Shown here: positions 15,509 to 24,603 of the stretch, one piece after another
How the letters are laid out: each line of letters starts with the position of its first letter
Numbering within the stretch: the stretch's first letter is position 1
NCBI GenBank assembly: GCA_015067005.1
Contig: SVNH01000009.1
Location: 54,386 to 118,385 of the forward strand
Origin: Ruminococcus flavefaciens
Lineage (GTDB): Bacteria > Bacillota > Clostridia > Oscillospirales > Ruminococcaceae
Length of the DNA: 64,000 nt
Direction of reading: 5' to 3'
Translations under genes and position numbers: made by a program
Notes under the pieces: model-generated
What the model was told of the DNA's origin: nothing
Seen by the model: the letters and a program-made list of their open reading frames with translations, nothing else
The model's database searches: none

Positions 15509-17896
15509 TTACTGATAGAATGTGATAGTGAGTTTATCGACGAGTTTGAGAGTGAATTTCTGGATGAGGAGAGCGTCAGTTGCGCTTACGCCTGTAACGC
15601 CGTCGACATCAGCGAACATTTCATTTTCTTTCTTCATGCAATCCTCGCTCGTACCGTTGATACCGTACTTCTTAGGATTGAGGCTGGACTGCATTACCAG
15701 TACAACATCAGACATATTAACTTCTGTGTCGCCGTTAGCATCTCCGGCAATTTTAGTCGGATCCGGAAGAGTTACAGGCGGTGAAACGTGGTAGGTATCC
15801 TCCTCGGTAACGGGATCGGTTGCATCGGATGAAGGCTCCGGCTTATCCTTAGGAGAATCGCCGAGACCGTCCTTGTAGGTGCCGTCCGGCTCATAGCCGT
15901 AGTAGAGCTCGCCGTTGACGTAAACCGGAACATAAGGTGAGACAACTCCCTTAGCCTTGCCGTCTGCACCTGCGGAAGCAGCGGATGATTTGAGCTCCTT
16001 GAAAGAAGGATCGTTTGTTGAATCCCAGCCGGTGCTGAGGTAATCAGGCATTACGATCGCAAGGAGTATCTCGCACTGATGTGAGCCCTCGGAGATAGGA
16101 AGGACAGCGCGTCCGTCCGGAAGAGTTACCTCGATGTAGTAGATATTGCCGTCGTACTTTTTAGGCTTTGAGATAACAGCGCCGGAAACTCCCTTATCGC
16201 CGTACATTGCAGCAGCCTGATCGCGGTCGCAGCGGATAACGAGCTGTTCCGGATCCTTGCCAGCCTCGATGACCTCGCTGAGGTCCATGTAGTAGCGGAA
16301 GGAGAGGTTATCCTGTACACGAGCCGGCCAAGCGGAGTGGTTTGTGAGCTTGAAGCTGATCGTAACGCCGCCCGTACTTGATTCCTTCAGGAGGCTCTCA
16401 ACGAAGAACTCAGGACCATCGTGTACTTCCTTAGGTGGGAATTCAGGATCTCTCTTGCCGCCGTACTGATCGAGCATCTTGCAGAGAAGTGCGGTAAAGC
16501 CGGCGTTATAGTCGGTAGCAACTTCGGTATAGAAGTATTTATCACGGTCGTTATCATCGTAATTGCCTTCCTTGTCAGGACCGCCTACGAGACCGCCGTA
16601 AAGGATATGGCGGGTTGTGCTTGGAACTTTTACATCGTTTTTCCATGAGCCGTGAGCTGTTCTGTGGTGAGGGTTCTGCGGATAATTCTCGCCGTAGCCG
16701 ATGAGGTAGCTGTAATTGTCCGGATTCTCACCGAGAGCGTAGTGGAGCTGAGTTTCAGCGAAATCAGTATATGAGGTGTTATCCTCGCCCTTGAAGATCG
16801 TATCACTTGCTACCTCTGCGATGAAGGCGGCAGTATTTGCGTATCTGAGACATCCCCACTCGTTGAGCCAGCGGAGACCGCCGTCAAGGAGTACGAGAAC
16901 GCCCTCAGCGTTGACCCAGTATTTGAGGTGCTTCTTTACGTGAGCGATAGCGTCCTTATCGCCGGTATTGATAGCATACAGGAGCATAGCGCCCTGAAGG
17001 TTATCGTCCCAGCAGTGACACCAGCCGTAAGAGATGACGTCCGGCTGACCTAATTCCCTATCGAGGTGAGGGATGAAGTCCTTGGCATCATCGAGGAAGT
17101 CCTTATCGCCGGTAGCGATATAGAGCCAGTTAGCAGCGTAGAAAAGCTGATCGTAGTAGTGGCGCGACCGATAGAAGCCGTTAGCATCGCTGAGGTTATA
17201 AACTTCATCGTCAGGTGATTCCTTAGCGATGTTATAGATGTTTTTAGCGTGTTCGAGGTAATCATCGAGCTTTGCCTTGTCCACTCTGCCCTGAAGCGAA
17301 GCATAGCCGGCAGCGAGTGCAGCAGCCATTTCGCCGAATACAGCGGTACATCCGTGGTCTGATTTCAGTGCCTGACGCACCTCCTTATAGTCCTGACCGT
17401 TGTCCTCCATGCCCTCTTTGAGGAGACTTACAGGTCCCCACCATGTATGGTCGACTTTACCGATACCTACCTGATAGATGACCTCATCACCGAGGTCGCA
17501 CTTTGCGAGGTAATCGAGCGCAAAGGTGAGGTTGTTTACGTAAGTTTCCATGAGGTCGGTCTTTTCGAGACCATCAGGATACTGATAGAGTCCCCATGCG
17601 AGCATTGAAGCCGAATAAGCCATAGGGAGGTTGAATTTTACGTGGTCGCCGGCATCGTACCAGCCTCCGAGAACGGGGTCATCCATAGTGGAATCGCATC
17701 TCCACTCAACTCTGTTCCATTCCGGCAGCGGACCTGCCTGCTGAGCTTCGTAGAAGAACATCGACATATCCATGATCTCAGCGTAGTTGTAGTTTGAGGC
17801 GGCGTCTGCTGTGACGTTTACCTCAGGCGCTGCCAAAGAAGCACCGGAAGCAACAACGGCAGCTGCGAGCAGACCGCTCATAAATCGTTTAAACAT
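15509..17896 (-). CDS. GH9 endoglucanase with CBM3 and dockerin
   Basis: 795 residues. Signal peptide to about 32. The GH9 domain (about 35-475) has GGWYDAGDH with the catalytic-base aspartates D81 and D84, the HHRTAHGS substrate-binding motif, and the proton donor E458 in YTEVATDYNAGF. A CBM3c-like module (about 485-640) follows directly, the theme-B architecture of processive endoglucanases in which the module feeds the chain to the active site. An acidic Pro/Thr linker leads to a C-terminal dockerin (GDANGDTEVNMSD and ADVDGVTGVSATDA). Predicted product: a cellulosomal cellulase. It has its own promoter and terminator. The start has AGGAGAG eight bases upstream. Confidence 0.93.
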   Translation of the reverse strand: MFKRFMSGLLAAAVVASGASLAAPEVNVTADAASNYNYAEIMDMSMFFYEAQQAGPLPEWNRVEWRCDSTMDDPVLGGWYDAGDHVKFNLPMAYSASMLAWGLYQYPDGLEKTDLMETYVNNLTFALDYLAKCDLGDEVIYQVGIGKVDHTWWGPVSLLKEGMEDNGQDYKEVRQALKSDHGCTAVFGEMAAALAAGYASLQGRVDKAKLDDYLEHAKNIYNIAKESPDDEVYNLSDANGFYRSRHYYDQLFYAANWLYIATGDKDFLDDAKDFIPHLDRELGQPDVISYGWCHCWDDNLQGAMLLYAINTGDKDAIAHVKKHLKYWVNAEGVLVLLDGGLRWLNEWGCLRYANTAAFIAEVASDTIFKGEDNTSYTDFAETQLHYALGENPDNYSYLIGYGENYPQNPHHRTAHGSWKNDVKVPSTTRHILYGGLVGGPDKEGNYDDNDRDKYFYTEVATDYNAGFTALLCKMLDQYGGKRDPEFPPKEVHDGPEFFVESLLKESSTGGVTISFKLTNHSAWPARVQDNLSFRYYMDLSEVIEAGKDPEQLVIRCDRDQAAAMYGDKGVSGAVISKPKKYDGNIYYIEVTLPDGRAVLPISEGSHQCEILLAIVMPDYLSTGWDSTNDPSFKELKSSAASAGADGKAKGVVSPYVPVYVNGELYYGYEPDGTYKDGLGDSPKDKPEPSSDATDPVTEEDTYHVSPPVTLPDPTKIAGDANGDTEVNMSDVVLVMQSSLNPKKYGINGTSEDCMKKENEMFADVDGVTGVSATDALLIQKFTLKLVDKLTITFYQ

Positions 17897-17962
17897 TGCT
17901 ATACTCTCCTCTCATAATTTTTGGTAATCAAATACCATATCCACGAGTATATTACACTTATA

Positions 17963-17991
17963 ATTATTACACATTATTCATATTTTGTCAA
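17963..17991 (-). promoter_or_regulatory. Promoter of the GH9 gene
   Basis: On the minus strand TTGACA (17991-17986), 17-bp spacer and AATAAT (17968-17963), a weak -10. The leader is about 65 bases and AT-rich. Confidence 0.6.
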
Positions 17992-18164
17992 TAGAAACCT
18001 GCGGAATTATTGCACTGCGACAAAGGGCGGCGATTATTTCTGTGTATGTTGCTGAATGCAGCTGGCGGGGAGCTCCGCCGGCTTCCTTTCTGCCGCTTGT
18101 AAACTCGCTTACAGCTGGCTTATTCACGGCACAAGTCAAAAGCGCTGAGTTTCATTCGTGCATC
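17992..18164. repeat. Intergenic spacer with fragments of the dispersed repeat
   Basis: No gene. GGCGGGGAGCTCCGCC and CTCGCTTACAG...TTCACGGCAC are short relatives of the repeat family described at 7914-8590. Confidence 0.45.
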
Positions 18165-18193
18165 TTGCTATTTTGACAATTATATGTTATAAT
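18165..18193 (+). promoter_or_regulatory. Promoter of the Spo0A-like operon
   Basis: TTGCTA (18165-18170), 17-bp spacer, TATAAT (18188-18193). The 30-bp stretch is almost the same as the response-regulator promoter at 46922-46950. A TTGACA inside the spacer is wrongly placed to act as -35. Confidence 0.7.
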
Positions 18194-18229
18194 CATTAGG
18201 TAAGCATCGGAAAGAGGGAGTGATCGTTA

Positions 18230-18976
18230 ATGGCGAGCCGTAAGGCGGAAAATTTGGTACTGATATGCTGCCGTCTGCATGGTTATGAGAAATACGCTTA
18301 CGATTATCTGGCGGATAAACTTCGCGGTCTGAAGCTTCGTGCGGAATTCTGCAACGTTTCGCAGGCGGACGTATATGCGGCGATAGAAAATGAGTTTCCG
18401 GCGGCGTTTATCCTCCCTCGCGGTGACAATATCAGATACGACCTTATGAAGCTGCGGGCTCTCAGCAGGGATTTCCCGGAACTCCGGGTGTTTCTGCTCG
18501 ATTTTTCGGACAGTCCCGACCAGATACAGAGCTGCTACGATGCAGGAGCATTCGCAGTCCTGACCATGCCCATGCCGTTTGAACGTCTTGCGAAGATCAT
18601 TGAGGGCTATGTGACAGGCGGCTTTGAAAGCGAGATACCTTACATAGCGGATTATCTGCGGAAATGCGGCATTTATGAGGACTCCAAGGGCTTTGACTTC
18701 CTTTGCAGAGCCATAGAGATAGTCCTGAACGATCCGCAGGCGGTAAAGGGGATAGTGAAGAACGTCTACACGAAGATAGGCGAGGAAATGTCCACGACCT
18801 ACACTAACGTTGACAGAATGATACGCTATGTAGTTGACCGTTCGCTCGAAACCGGTGCTATCGACAGACTTACCGGAAAAACTCACACCGAGCGTCCGCT
18901 GAATCAGAAGCTTATCCGCGATATATGCGATATGATAAATACAGAACACAAAAGATATTTTATTATAGAAGAATAA
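18230..18976 (+). CDS. Spo0A-like regulator with degenerate receiver
   Basis: 248 residues from ATG 18230 (GGGAG upstream). Residues about 1-125 fold like a response-regulator receiver, but the key residues are missing: the acidic pocket is LICC, the strand-3 phosphoacceptor position in AAFILPRG has no Asp, and the conserved Lys is absent in LTMPMPF. Residues about 140-245 match the Spo0A C-terminal DNA-binding domain (FLCRAIEIVLNDP, VYTKIGEEMSTT, VDRMIRYVVDRS, LIRDICDMI). It is thus a Spo0A paralogue that cannot be phosphorylated in the usual way. It leads an operon with a PASTA protein and a CPBP protease. DNA target and role in sporulation or envelope control are unknown. Confidence 0.8.
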   Translation: MASRKAENLVLICCRLHGYEKYAYDYLADKLRGLKLRAEFCNVSQADVYAAIENEFPAAFILPRGDNIRYDLMKLRALSRDFPELRVFLLDFSDSPDQIQSCYDAGAFAVLTMPMPFERLAKIIEGYVTGGFESEIPYIADYLRKCGIYEDSKGFDFLCRAIEIVLNDPQAVKGIVKNVYTKIGEEMSTTYTNVDRMIRYVVDRSLETGAIDRLTGKTHTERPLNQKLIRDICDMINTEHKRYFIIEE

Positions 18977-18997
18977 TTGCAGGGAGGTGTATCTGCC

Positions 18998-20074
18998 GTG
19001 AAAGACGGCAGAGCGTTTATGTCAGATAACGAAAAGAATAATTTTCATAACGGGGATCCTCAGAATAACAACGGCGGCAGAATGAAGTTCTCAGGGCTCG
19101 GACGTGTCCACCCTGATGATATGCCAACTCAGGTACTCAATAACGGACAGCTCCCTCAGCAGCAGGGACAGGTACCGCCTCAGCAGCAGAATTATCAGCA
19201 AGGACAGTACCCGCCGCCTCAGCAGAATTACCAGCAGGGACAGTACCCGCCGCCTCAGCAGAATTATCAACAGGGACAGTACCCTCCGCCGCAGCAGAAT
19301 TATCAGCAGGGACAGTACCCTCCGCCGCAGCAGCAAAATTACCAGCAGGGACAGTACCCTCCGCCTCAGCAGAACTACCAGCAGGGACAGTTCCCTCCGC
19401 CGCCGCAGCATAACCGTCCGCAGTACAGCGGAGGTATGCAGCCGCCTTCTCAGCACAAGAAGGGCAGCGAAGGCAGCGGCAAGAATCCTATGAAAAAGCT
19501 GATAATCGCAATAATCGTACTTATTGTGGTCATGGTAGTTCTCGTGATACTTGTAATGCAAAAAAGCGGCTTCACTGATGACGACGATATGCCGGCAGTA
19601 ACTACCGCTGCTTCAACTACCGCTACTACCACGGTTACAACTCCGACCGAAACGGACTACCCTGAGATAACTACTCTCAAGGCACTTATCGAGGTTCCGG
19701 ACCTTGTTGATAATTCCTATACCGTTGCGAAGATGACTCTCTCTGACCTCGGTTTCAGGATAAAGCCTACGTACCAGTTCAGCGACAGCGTTGCAAAGGA
19801 TCATGTCATTTCGCAGAGCATCGAGGGCGGAGTCAAAGCCTCGGAGGGCGCTGAGATAACACTTGTGATCTCGCAGGGAAAGAAGTCTCAGGACAACACT
19901 ACTGTTCCGGATGTGATCGGAGCTACTCTCGATGAGGCTCGTGAGAAGCTTGCAAAGGCAGGTCTTACCGTTGAGAACGAAGGCGATAAGGGCAAGGTCA
20001 CAAAGCAGAGCGTAGCTGCCGGAAGCAAGGTGCCGTTCGGAACAAGAGTAAAGATCACGGTTTCGGAAGGCTAA
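18998..20074 (+). CDS. Membrane protein with Gln/Pro repeats and two PASTA domains
   Basis: 358 residues if the GTG at 18998 is used; it has AGGGAGG ten bases upstream, whereas the ATG at 19019 has no clear site. The cytosolic N-terminal part holds about six 12-residue units of the type NYQQGQYPPPQQ. One membrane segment (about 165-190) follows, then a Thr-rich spacer and two extracellular PASTA domains (about 225-290 and 293-358). PASTA domains bind peptidoglycan or muropeptides and normally belong to Ser/Thr kinases or PBPs; there is no kinase or transpeptidase domain here. It may sense or tether to the cell wall. It starts 21 bases after the Spo0A-like gene. Confidence 0.8.
   Translation: MKDGRAFMSDNEKNNFHNGDPQNNNGGRMKFSGLGRVHPDDMPTQVLNNGQLPQQQGQVPPQQQNYQQGQYPPPQQNYQQGQYPPPQQNYQQGQYPPPQQNYQQGQYPPPQQQNYQQGQYPPPQQNYQQGQFPPPPQHNRPQYSGGMQPPSQHKKGSEGSGKNPMKKLIIAIIVLIVVMVVLVILVMQKSGFTDDDDMPAVTTAASTTATTTVTTPTETDYPEITTLKALIEVPDLVDNSYTVAKMTLSDLGFRIKPTYQFSDSVAKDHVISQSIEGGVKASEGAEITLVISQGKKSQDNTTVPDVIGATLDEAREKLAKAGLTVENEGDKGKVTKQSVAAGSKVPFGTRVKITVSEG
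19173..19405 (+). repeat. 36-bp tandem repeat in the PASTA gene
   Basis: About six and a half copies of a 36-bp unit (CAGCAGAATTATCAGCAGGG as core) encode the Gln/Tyr/Pro repeats. One unit has an extra CAG codon. Likely length-variable between strains. Confidence 0.85.
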
Positions 20075-20095
20075 AACATTTTCAGGAGAATTGAT

Positions 20096-21076
20096 ATGAT
20101 AGATCTGAATTGCAATATGTTCAGGGAATCCTCGAAGTCACACGCGCCAAAGCAGCTCTGGAAGCTGATAATGGCTTTTCTGGCGGTATTCCTTGTGATA
20201 TACGTTGCCGAATCAATTATACCTGCGCTGGTTTCGGCTAAGCCTATGGAAGAGGCGCTGCGCGATCAGGGATTTCTCGATTCCGATAAGGAACTCACAT
20301 TCAAGCAGTCGATGACCATTGCTACGGAAGTTGCGATGAAGCCGAATGTCATGATACCTACACTGCTGAGTACGGGATTCGGTACGGTGATAAGCCTGTT
20401 CTACTGCCGCTTTTTCGAGATGCGTAAGGTAACGTCAATGGGCTGCCGCAAGCGCAGAGCAGCGCTGCACTATCTCTCGGGACTTTTCATGGGTGCGGCA
20501 ATGATGTCGGCGATAGTGCTTCTGACGGTGCTTTTCGGTGCGAATAAGCTTTCATACGTTTCGGGCAGCAGCAAACTGCTCATACTTATGTATTTCGTGG
20601 GATTTCTTGTGCAGGGAATGAGCGAGGAGTTCATCTTCCGCGGCTACCTTATGACATCTGTCGGCGGAAATCATTCGCCTTATCTTGCGATAGGGATAAG
20701 CTCAGCAGCATTCGGACTTGCTCATGCGGCAAATCCCGGAATATCGCCGCTCGCTATGACTAACCTCATACTTTACGGAGTTTTCGCGGCGGTATATATG
20801 ATCCATTTCGACAACATCTGGGGCGTTTGCGGAATACACTCGGTGTGGAATTTCACGCAGGGCAACCTCTACGGTATCAGCGTCAGCGGAAGCGGACAGT
20901 CCGAGTCGATATTCAGGACATCCCAGAACAGCTCACACGCCTTTCTTACCGGCGGTGAATTCGGCATCGAGGGAAGTATCGCAACGACTATCGTACTTCT
21001 CACTGGTACGGCGATCGTACTTCTTATGCACAAAAACAGACTTGAAGCAGATAAAACAGAAAGCGCAGCCGGATAA
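20096..21076 (+). CDS. CPBP-family intramembrane metalloprotease
   Basis: 326 residues, start ATG 20096 with CAGGAG upstream. About eight membrane segments. The CPBP (Abi/CAAX-protease-like) motifs are all present: the EExxxR motif in SEEFIFRGY (about 185), FGLAHA and HSVWNF (about 255). Bacterial members cleave membrane substrates, help self-immunity to bacteriocins, or act in sporulation and signalling. It is the last gene of the operon starting at 18230, 21 bases after the PASTA gene. Confidence 0.87.
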   Translation: MIDLNCNMFRESSKSHAPKQLWKLIMAFLAVFLVIYVAESIIPALVSAKPMEEALRDQGFLDSDKELTFKQSMTIATEVAMKPNVMIPTLLSTGFGTVISLFYCRFFEMRKVTSMGCRKRRAALHYLSGLFMGAAMMSAIVLLTVLFGANKLSYVSGSSKLLILMYFVGFLVQGMSEEFIFRGYLMTSVGGNHSPYLAIGISSAAFGLAHAANPGISPLAMTNLILYGVFAAVYMIHFDNIWGVCGIHSVWNFTQGNLYGISVSGSGQSESIFRTSQNSSHAFLTGGEFGIEGSIATTIVLLTGTAIVLLMHKNRLEADKTESAAG

Positions 21077-21089
21077 GCTGCGCTTTTAT
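21061..21089 (+). terminator. Terminator of the Spo0A-like operon
   Basis: AAGCGCAGC (21061-21069) pairs with GCTGCGCTT (21077-21085), then TT. The stem begins inside the last codons of the CPBP gene. Confidence 0.75.
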
Positions 21090-21110
21090 ATTATTAACGG
21101 GCTTCTGCAT

Positions 21111-21155
21111 ACTCGCTAACACCACAAACAAGGGAATCCTAAAGGCAGAGCCATT
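21111..21155 (-). repeat. Left half of a dispersed repeat split by the mobile element
   Basis: Inverted relative of 8283-8300 and 8428-8465. It ends in AAAGGCAGAGCCATT at the element boundary; its other half restarts with ATTGGTCACCGC at 32908. Confidence 0.75.
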
Positions 21156-21195
21156 AGCGCGCTATCCTTAACGGAACTTTATTAAATTCGTATGT

Positions 21196-21224
21196 AAACC
21201 GAGTGGTGATAAGCCACTCGGTTT
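21196..21224 (-). terminator. Terminator of the recombinase gene
   Basis: AAACCGAGTGG (21196-21206) pairs with CCACTCGGTTT (21214-21224), an 11-bp perfect stem just after the minus-strand stop. The plus strand has the better T-rich tail. Confidence 0.65.
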
Positions 21225-21229
21225 CTCTT

Positions 21230-22891
21230 TTAGCGGGCTGCCTGGGCAAATGTCTTGTTTTCGGACGACTTTAGAATCGGTGCAGGCTCATGAATTGTCT
21301 GGAATGTGTAGCGTATCAATATGGTGTTACCGCAAGTCCGCGAGTATTTCTCAGGCTTCTCATAGACTTCGATGCGGGATATGAACGCTCTGAGCAATTC
21401 GGGAGTAAGCTCTTTCATCTCTATGTTTGTCTTTGCTTTCTCAATGAAGTCCTGAACATATTTCTCCTGTAAGCTCAAGTTGTCGAGCTGATTTGAGAGC
21501 TCGGAGAGTTCGATTTTCAGTTCGGACTGCTCCTTTTCGTAGCCTGCTGCAAGGCTGTCGTAACGCTCAGGAGTTATCCTGCCTGAGACTCTATCCTCAT
21601 AGAGACAGCGTATAATGTTGTCAAGCTCCTTGTTACGTTTTTCCAGCTTTGATTTCTTCTGCTCTGACTCATTTCGGAGTTTCTGAGCTTCCTTTTCACC
21701 GTTCTGCATTGCCATTTCATAGAACTGCTGTGGATGCTCACGTGCAAGTAACGTTATTTTTTTGAGTTCTGCGAGAACTACCTCATCCAGCTCCATCGCT
21801 TTTATGTGATGAATGGAACAATAACCGCCGCCTTTAGTCTGATAACCGCCGCATTCATAAAAATTGTGATCTGGCTTGATATGTTTTCCACGGTGCAAGT
21901 ACAGCTTCATACCACAGTCAGCGCAATAAAGGTAGCCTGCGTATTTATCAGTATTGCCTTGTATGTCAGGTCTCTTTCGTCCCTCGTAGTGCTTCTGAAC
22001 AAGTGCGAACAATTCACGGCTCACTATCGGTTCATGCGTATTTTCAAAGATAAGTAAATTTTCGGGATCATTCTTGATACGCTTTTTCAGCTTGTTGGAC
22101 TTGCTGTATGTTTTAAAGTTCACAGTATCTCCGCAATACACACGATTGGACAGCATATCTCGGACGGTACTCTGAGTCCAGAGATATGGATGTTCAAGGT
22201 CAGGGTGTTTGCTTTTTGTTCCTTTGGTGTGAAACTCATAAACACCTGGACTCTCAATTTCGTGTTCTTCAAGGTATCTGCATATCGCTCTCGTTCCCTT
22301 GCCGTCTGCACATAGTTCATATATCTTCCGCACTATAGGTGCGGCGACAGGATCAGGGATAAGCTGTTTCGTATTGTCGGGATTCTTTATGTATCCGTAT
22401 GGAATCGAAGTCCCGACACGCTCGCCGCGTTCACCTTTAGCCTTGAATACAGCGCGTATCTTCTTGGAACAGTCACGGGCATAAAAATCATTAAAGTAGT
22501 TCTTTATACCAGACATTTCATTCAATCCGTTCGCGCTGTCAACGCCGTCTGTGACTGCAATGAAGCGAACATCATAAGCAGGGAACACGATTTCCATAAG
22601 CTTGTCAGTCTCCAAGTGATCACGTCCAAGCCTCGACTGGTCTTTCACAATTACCGTTCCTACAAGCCCATTCTCCACATCATTCAGCATACGAACGTAC
22701 TCAGGTCTGTTCTTATTAACACCGCTGAAGCCGTCGTCAACGTAGAACTGACAGTTGCGGAAGCCATTCCGCTCTGCTTACTCACTGAGCATCTTCTTCT
22801 GATTTTCTATCGACAGCGACTCGCCCTCACGAGCATCTTCCTGTGAAAGCCTGCAATACAAAGCTGTTATTAAATCATTGTTTGGTTTCAT
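21230..22891 (-). pseudogene. tnpX: TnpX-type large serine recombinase, interrupted by a stop codon
   Basis: Read from ATG 22891, which has a perfect AGGAGG, the frame gives MKPNNDLITALYCRLSQED, where Ser16 is the catalytic serine of the resolvase/invertase domain. Codon 38 is TAA (22778-22780), at a place where relatives have Tyr. The same frame then continues with no further stop for 515 codons: rest of the catalytic domain, recombinase domain, zinc ribbon (YCADCGMKL, then a Cys pair) and coiled coil, ending at 21230. Without the stop the protein would have 553 residues, normal for this family. A fragment from ATG 22690 lacks Ser16 and should be inactive. Either a recent nonsense mutation, readthrough or a sequencing error. 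Confidence 0.85.
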
Positions 22892-22997
22892 AAATCCTCC
22901 TTCTCCGGAAACCAAACCGAATAGGACTCTGTTGGCGCACCTCTCGGTACACCAACAGTATACTCCTACTCGGCTCAGAAGTCCAGTAAAATTTTCG

Positions 22998-23174
22998 TTA
23001 ACTTACTTTCACAAGATAGCGGAGTCTGTCCTCTACGGTCACATCTGTGTTAGTAGGGAATGCATTGATTACGGTAAAAGTCTTTCCGTCTATCACGACC
23101 GTATCCATCTCAAACTGCGTTCGACGCAGTTCTGCATACTTGTTCGTTGAAGTTTTATTATCCTTTTCTGCCAT
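22998..23174 (-). CDS. tnpW: TnpW-family small protein
   Basis: 58 residues, start ATG 23174, with GGAGAG about 10 bases upstream. The sequence begins MAEKDNKTSTNKYAELRRTQ and contains VIDGKTFTVINAFP and DRLRYLV, which I recognise as the TnpW family found beside serine recombinases in Tn4451-like elements. Function unknown; perhaps a recombination accessory factor. It lies between the recombinase and relaxase genes on the same strand. Confidence 0.75.
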   Translation of the reverse strand: MAEKDNKTSTNKYAELRRTQFEMDTVVIDGKTFTVINAFPTNTDVTVEDRLRYLVKVS

Positions 23175-23268
23175 TCAATAACCACTCTCCTTATCGTTCT
23201 CTCGTTCATGTTTCCTATGTGATGTAAATTGTTCATTTTAAAGATTCCTTTCGATTTAGATTTGGGCA

Positions 23269-24603
23269 TCAGCCCATGTGTATTCCGTGAGCTTCCTTGC
23301 GCTCTCGTTCCTCTGCGAGTGCCTTGCTGTCAACGTGCTCCTGGGCGTACTCGGTATCCTCAGCAGGCTCGTCCTCGATTATCGCAGCCACAGCTGTAAT
23401 GCTGCCGACAACGCTATCAAGACTGACTGCGAGATCACTATCCACTTGGCTGCTTTTGATCTGAGCCTGTGCTTGTATTCGTCGAGCTCTTTCAGCTTCG
23501 ATCCATATTCCTCGTTCAACTTCCCAGCCTGTGATGACAGGTTCGCTGTTGCTTTCTTCAACTGCTCGACTGCTAAAGTCGCGGTTTCCGACGTTTGATC
23601 CAGCAGCTCCCGACAGGTCGCTATGGTATCTCTCTGCTCGGAACGTACTGTTTTCAGCACCTGTTCCGTTTCGGCTTTCGTCGCCAGCACCGAGAGTCTG
23701 GTGAGTATTTCCAGCTGCTCCTGCGACATCAGCTTGTTCAATTCTATCAGCGCTCTCCAGTTGGAATCGAGCACCACCACTGTCGGCTGAGTATCCGCCG
23801 CTGCCGACAATTCCTTGTCGTACATCTGCTGTAATTCTTCTTGCTTTGAATTCATACTCCATATTCTCCTTTCGATAACGTTCGCCGTGAAGCTTATTGT
23901 CACGGCATCTTCTGCCATTAGGACAAGTATAGGTAATATACTTTCGGTTGTCCTCCCAACGTACATAGTAGCCCTGCTGCTTCATTAAGTAGCAGAACTG
24001 CTTCTTTGTCTTTGCTTGCTTCATGACTTGGTTTATGGCATTCATCAGCTCCCACTTGAAACTCTCGCCGCGCTTGGCTGACCTGTACTCACTGTCGGAA
24101 AGGTAGTCCCTGTTAATTATCTTCTTGGGAGCATCGAGCACATGAACTCCATACCGTTGACAGATCTCATCGCTGAGCTTCATCAGTTGTTCAACGCTTT
24201 CCTTGTTGGAATGATACTTCTTTCCGTCCTCGAAGCTGACCGAGTTCATCACCAAGTGGCTGTGGATATGCTCCCTGTCGATATGAGTTGCCACTACAAC
24301 TTCGTATTTGTTGAAGGCTTTCTCTGCGAGCTCCACTGCAATTTTGTGTGCGAGCTCGGGCTCGATTTCATATCCGCTTGGGAAACTCTGCACCAGATGA
24401 TAGTACAGACGACCGTCGGGCTTGTGGTACAAGTTCTTGGTCGCGGTCATTTCATCGAGAGCAGTCTCGGGTGAACAGTTGACACCTGTCACGAAACGCT
24501 TGTCCTCTGAGACCGTCTTTTCCTTTCTGCTGACGTAGCTGAGGACGTTCCTCATGCCGCCAGCGGTCTGGGTTTTGTTGTTGATAAAATGGATTATGGG
24601 CAT
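23269..24603 (-). CDS. Mobilization relaxase
   Basis: 444 residues from ATG 24603 with AGGAGG at a seven-base spacing. The N-terminal relaxase domain shows IIHFINNKTQTAGGM, a VVATHIDREHIHSHLV stretch that is the three-His metal motif (about 105-115), and SFPSGYE. Such proteins nick oriT and lead the strand into a recipient by a helper conjugation system (TnpZ/MobP-type in Tn4451 relatives). The last 200 residues are Gly/Ser/Ala-rich and then acidic, and this is exactly the part whose DNA also encodes another protein in a different frame (23379-23855). The stop of mobC overlaps this start (TGATG). Confidence 0.88.
   Translation of the reverse strand: MPIIHFINNKTQTAGGMRNVLSYVSRKEKTVSEDKRFVTGVNCSPETALDEMTATKNLYHKPDGRLYYHLVQSFPSGYEIEPELAHKIAVELAEKAFNKYEVVVATHIDREHIHSHLVMNSVSFEDGKKYHSNKESVEQLMKLSDEICQRYGVHVLDAPKKIINRDYLSDSEYRSAKRGESFKWELMNAINQVMKQAKTKKQFCYLMKQQGYYVRWEDNRKYITYTCPNGRRCRDNKLHGERYRKENMEYEFKARRITADVRQGIVGSGGYSADSGGARFQLESADRIEQADVAGAAGNTHQTLGAGDESRNGTGAENSTFRAERYHSDLSGAAGSNVGNRDFSSRAVEESNSEPVITGWEVERGIWIEAERARRIQAQAQIKSSQVDSDLAVSLDSVVGSITAVAAIIEDEPAEDTEYAQEHVDSKALAEERERKEAHGIHMG
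23379..23855 (-). CDS. MobB-like coiled-coil membrane protein nested in the relaxase gene
   Basis: 158 residues, completely inside the relaxase gene in another frame. ATG 23855 has its own AAAGGAG. The product starts MNSKQEELQQMYDKEL, has long amphipathic helices (about 30-135) of coiled-coil type, and ends in a membrane segment (WIVISQSVLIALSAALQLWL). Small coiled-coil membrane proteins read from inside a mobA gene are known in ColE1-type (MbeB/MbeD) and other mobilization systems. That precedent, the good ribosome site and the clean domain layout argue that it is real; which of the two frames is under selection was not tested. Confidence 0.75.
   Translation of the reverse strand: MNSKQEELQQMYDKELSAAADTQPTVVVLDSNWRALIELNKLMSQEQLEILTRLSVLATKAETEQVLKTVRSEQRDTIATCRELLDQTSETATLAVEQLKKATANLSSQAGKLNEEYGSKLKELDEYKHRLRSKAAKWIVISQSVLIALSAALQLWLR

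Noticed and set aside
18173..18193. TTGACA with TATAAT upstream of the Spo0A-like gene
   Set aside because: Only 9 bp apart; the TTGCTA at 18165 gives the correct 17-bp spacing.
19173..19405. Regular 36-bp repeats, CRISPR-like in unit length
   Set aside because: Tandem units without spacers, in frame, coding for a Gln/Tyr/Pro-rich protein segment.
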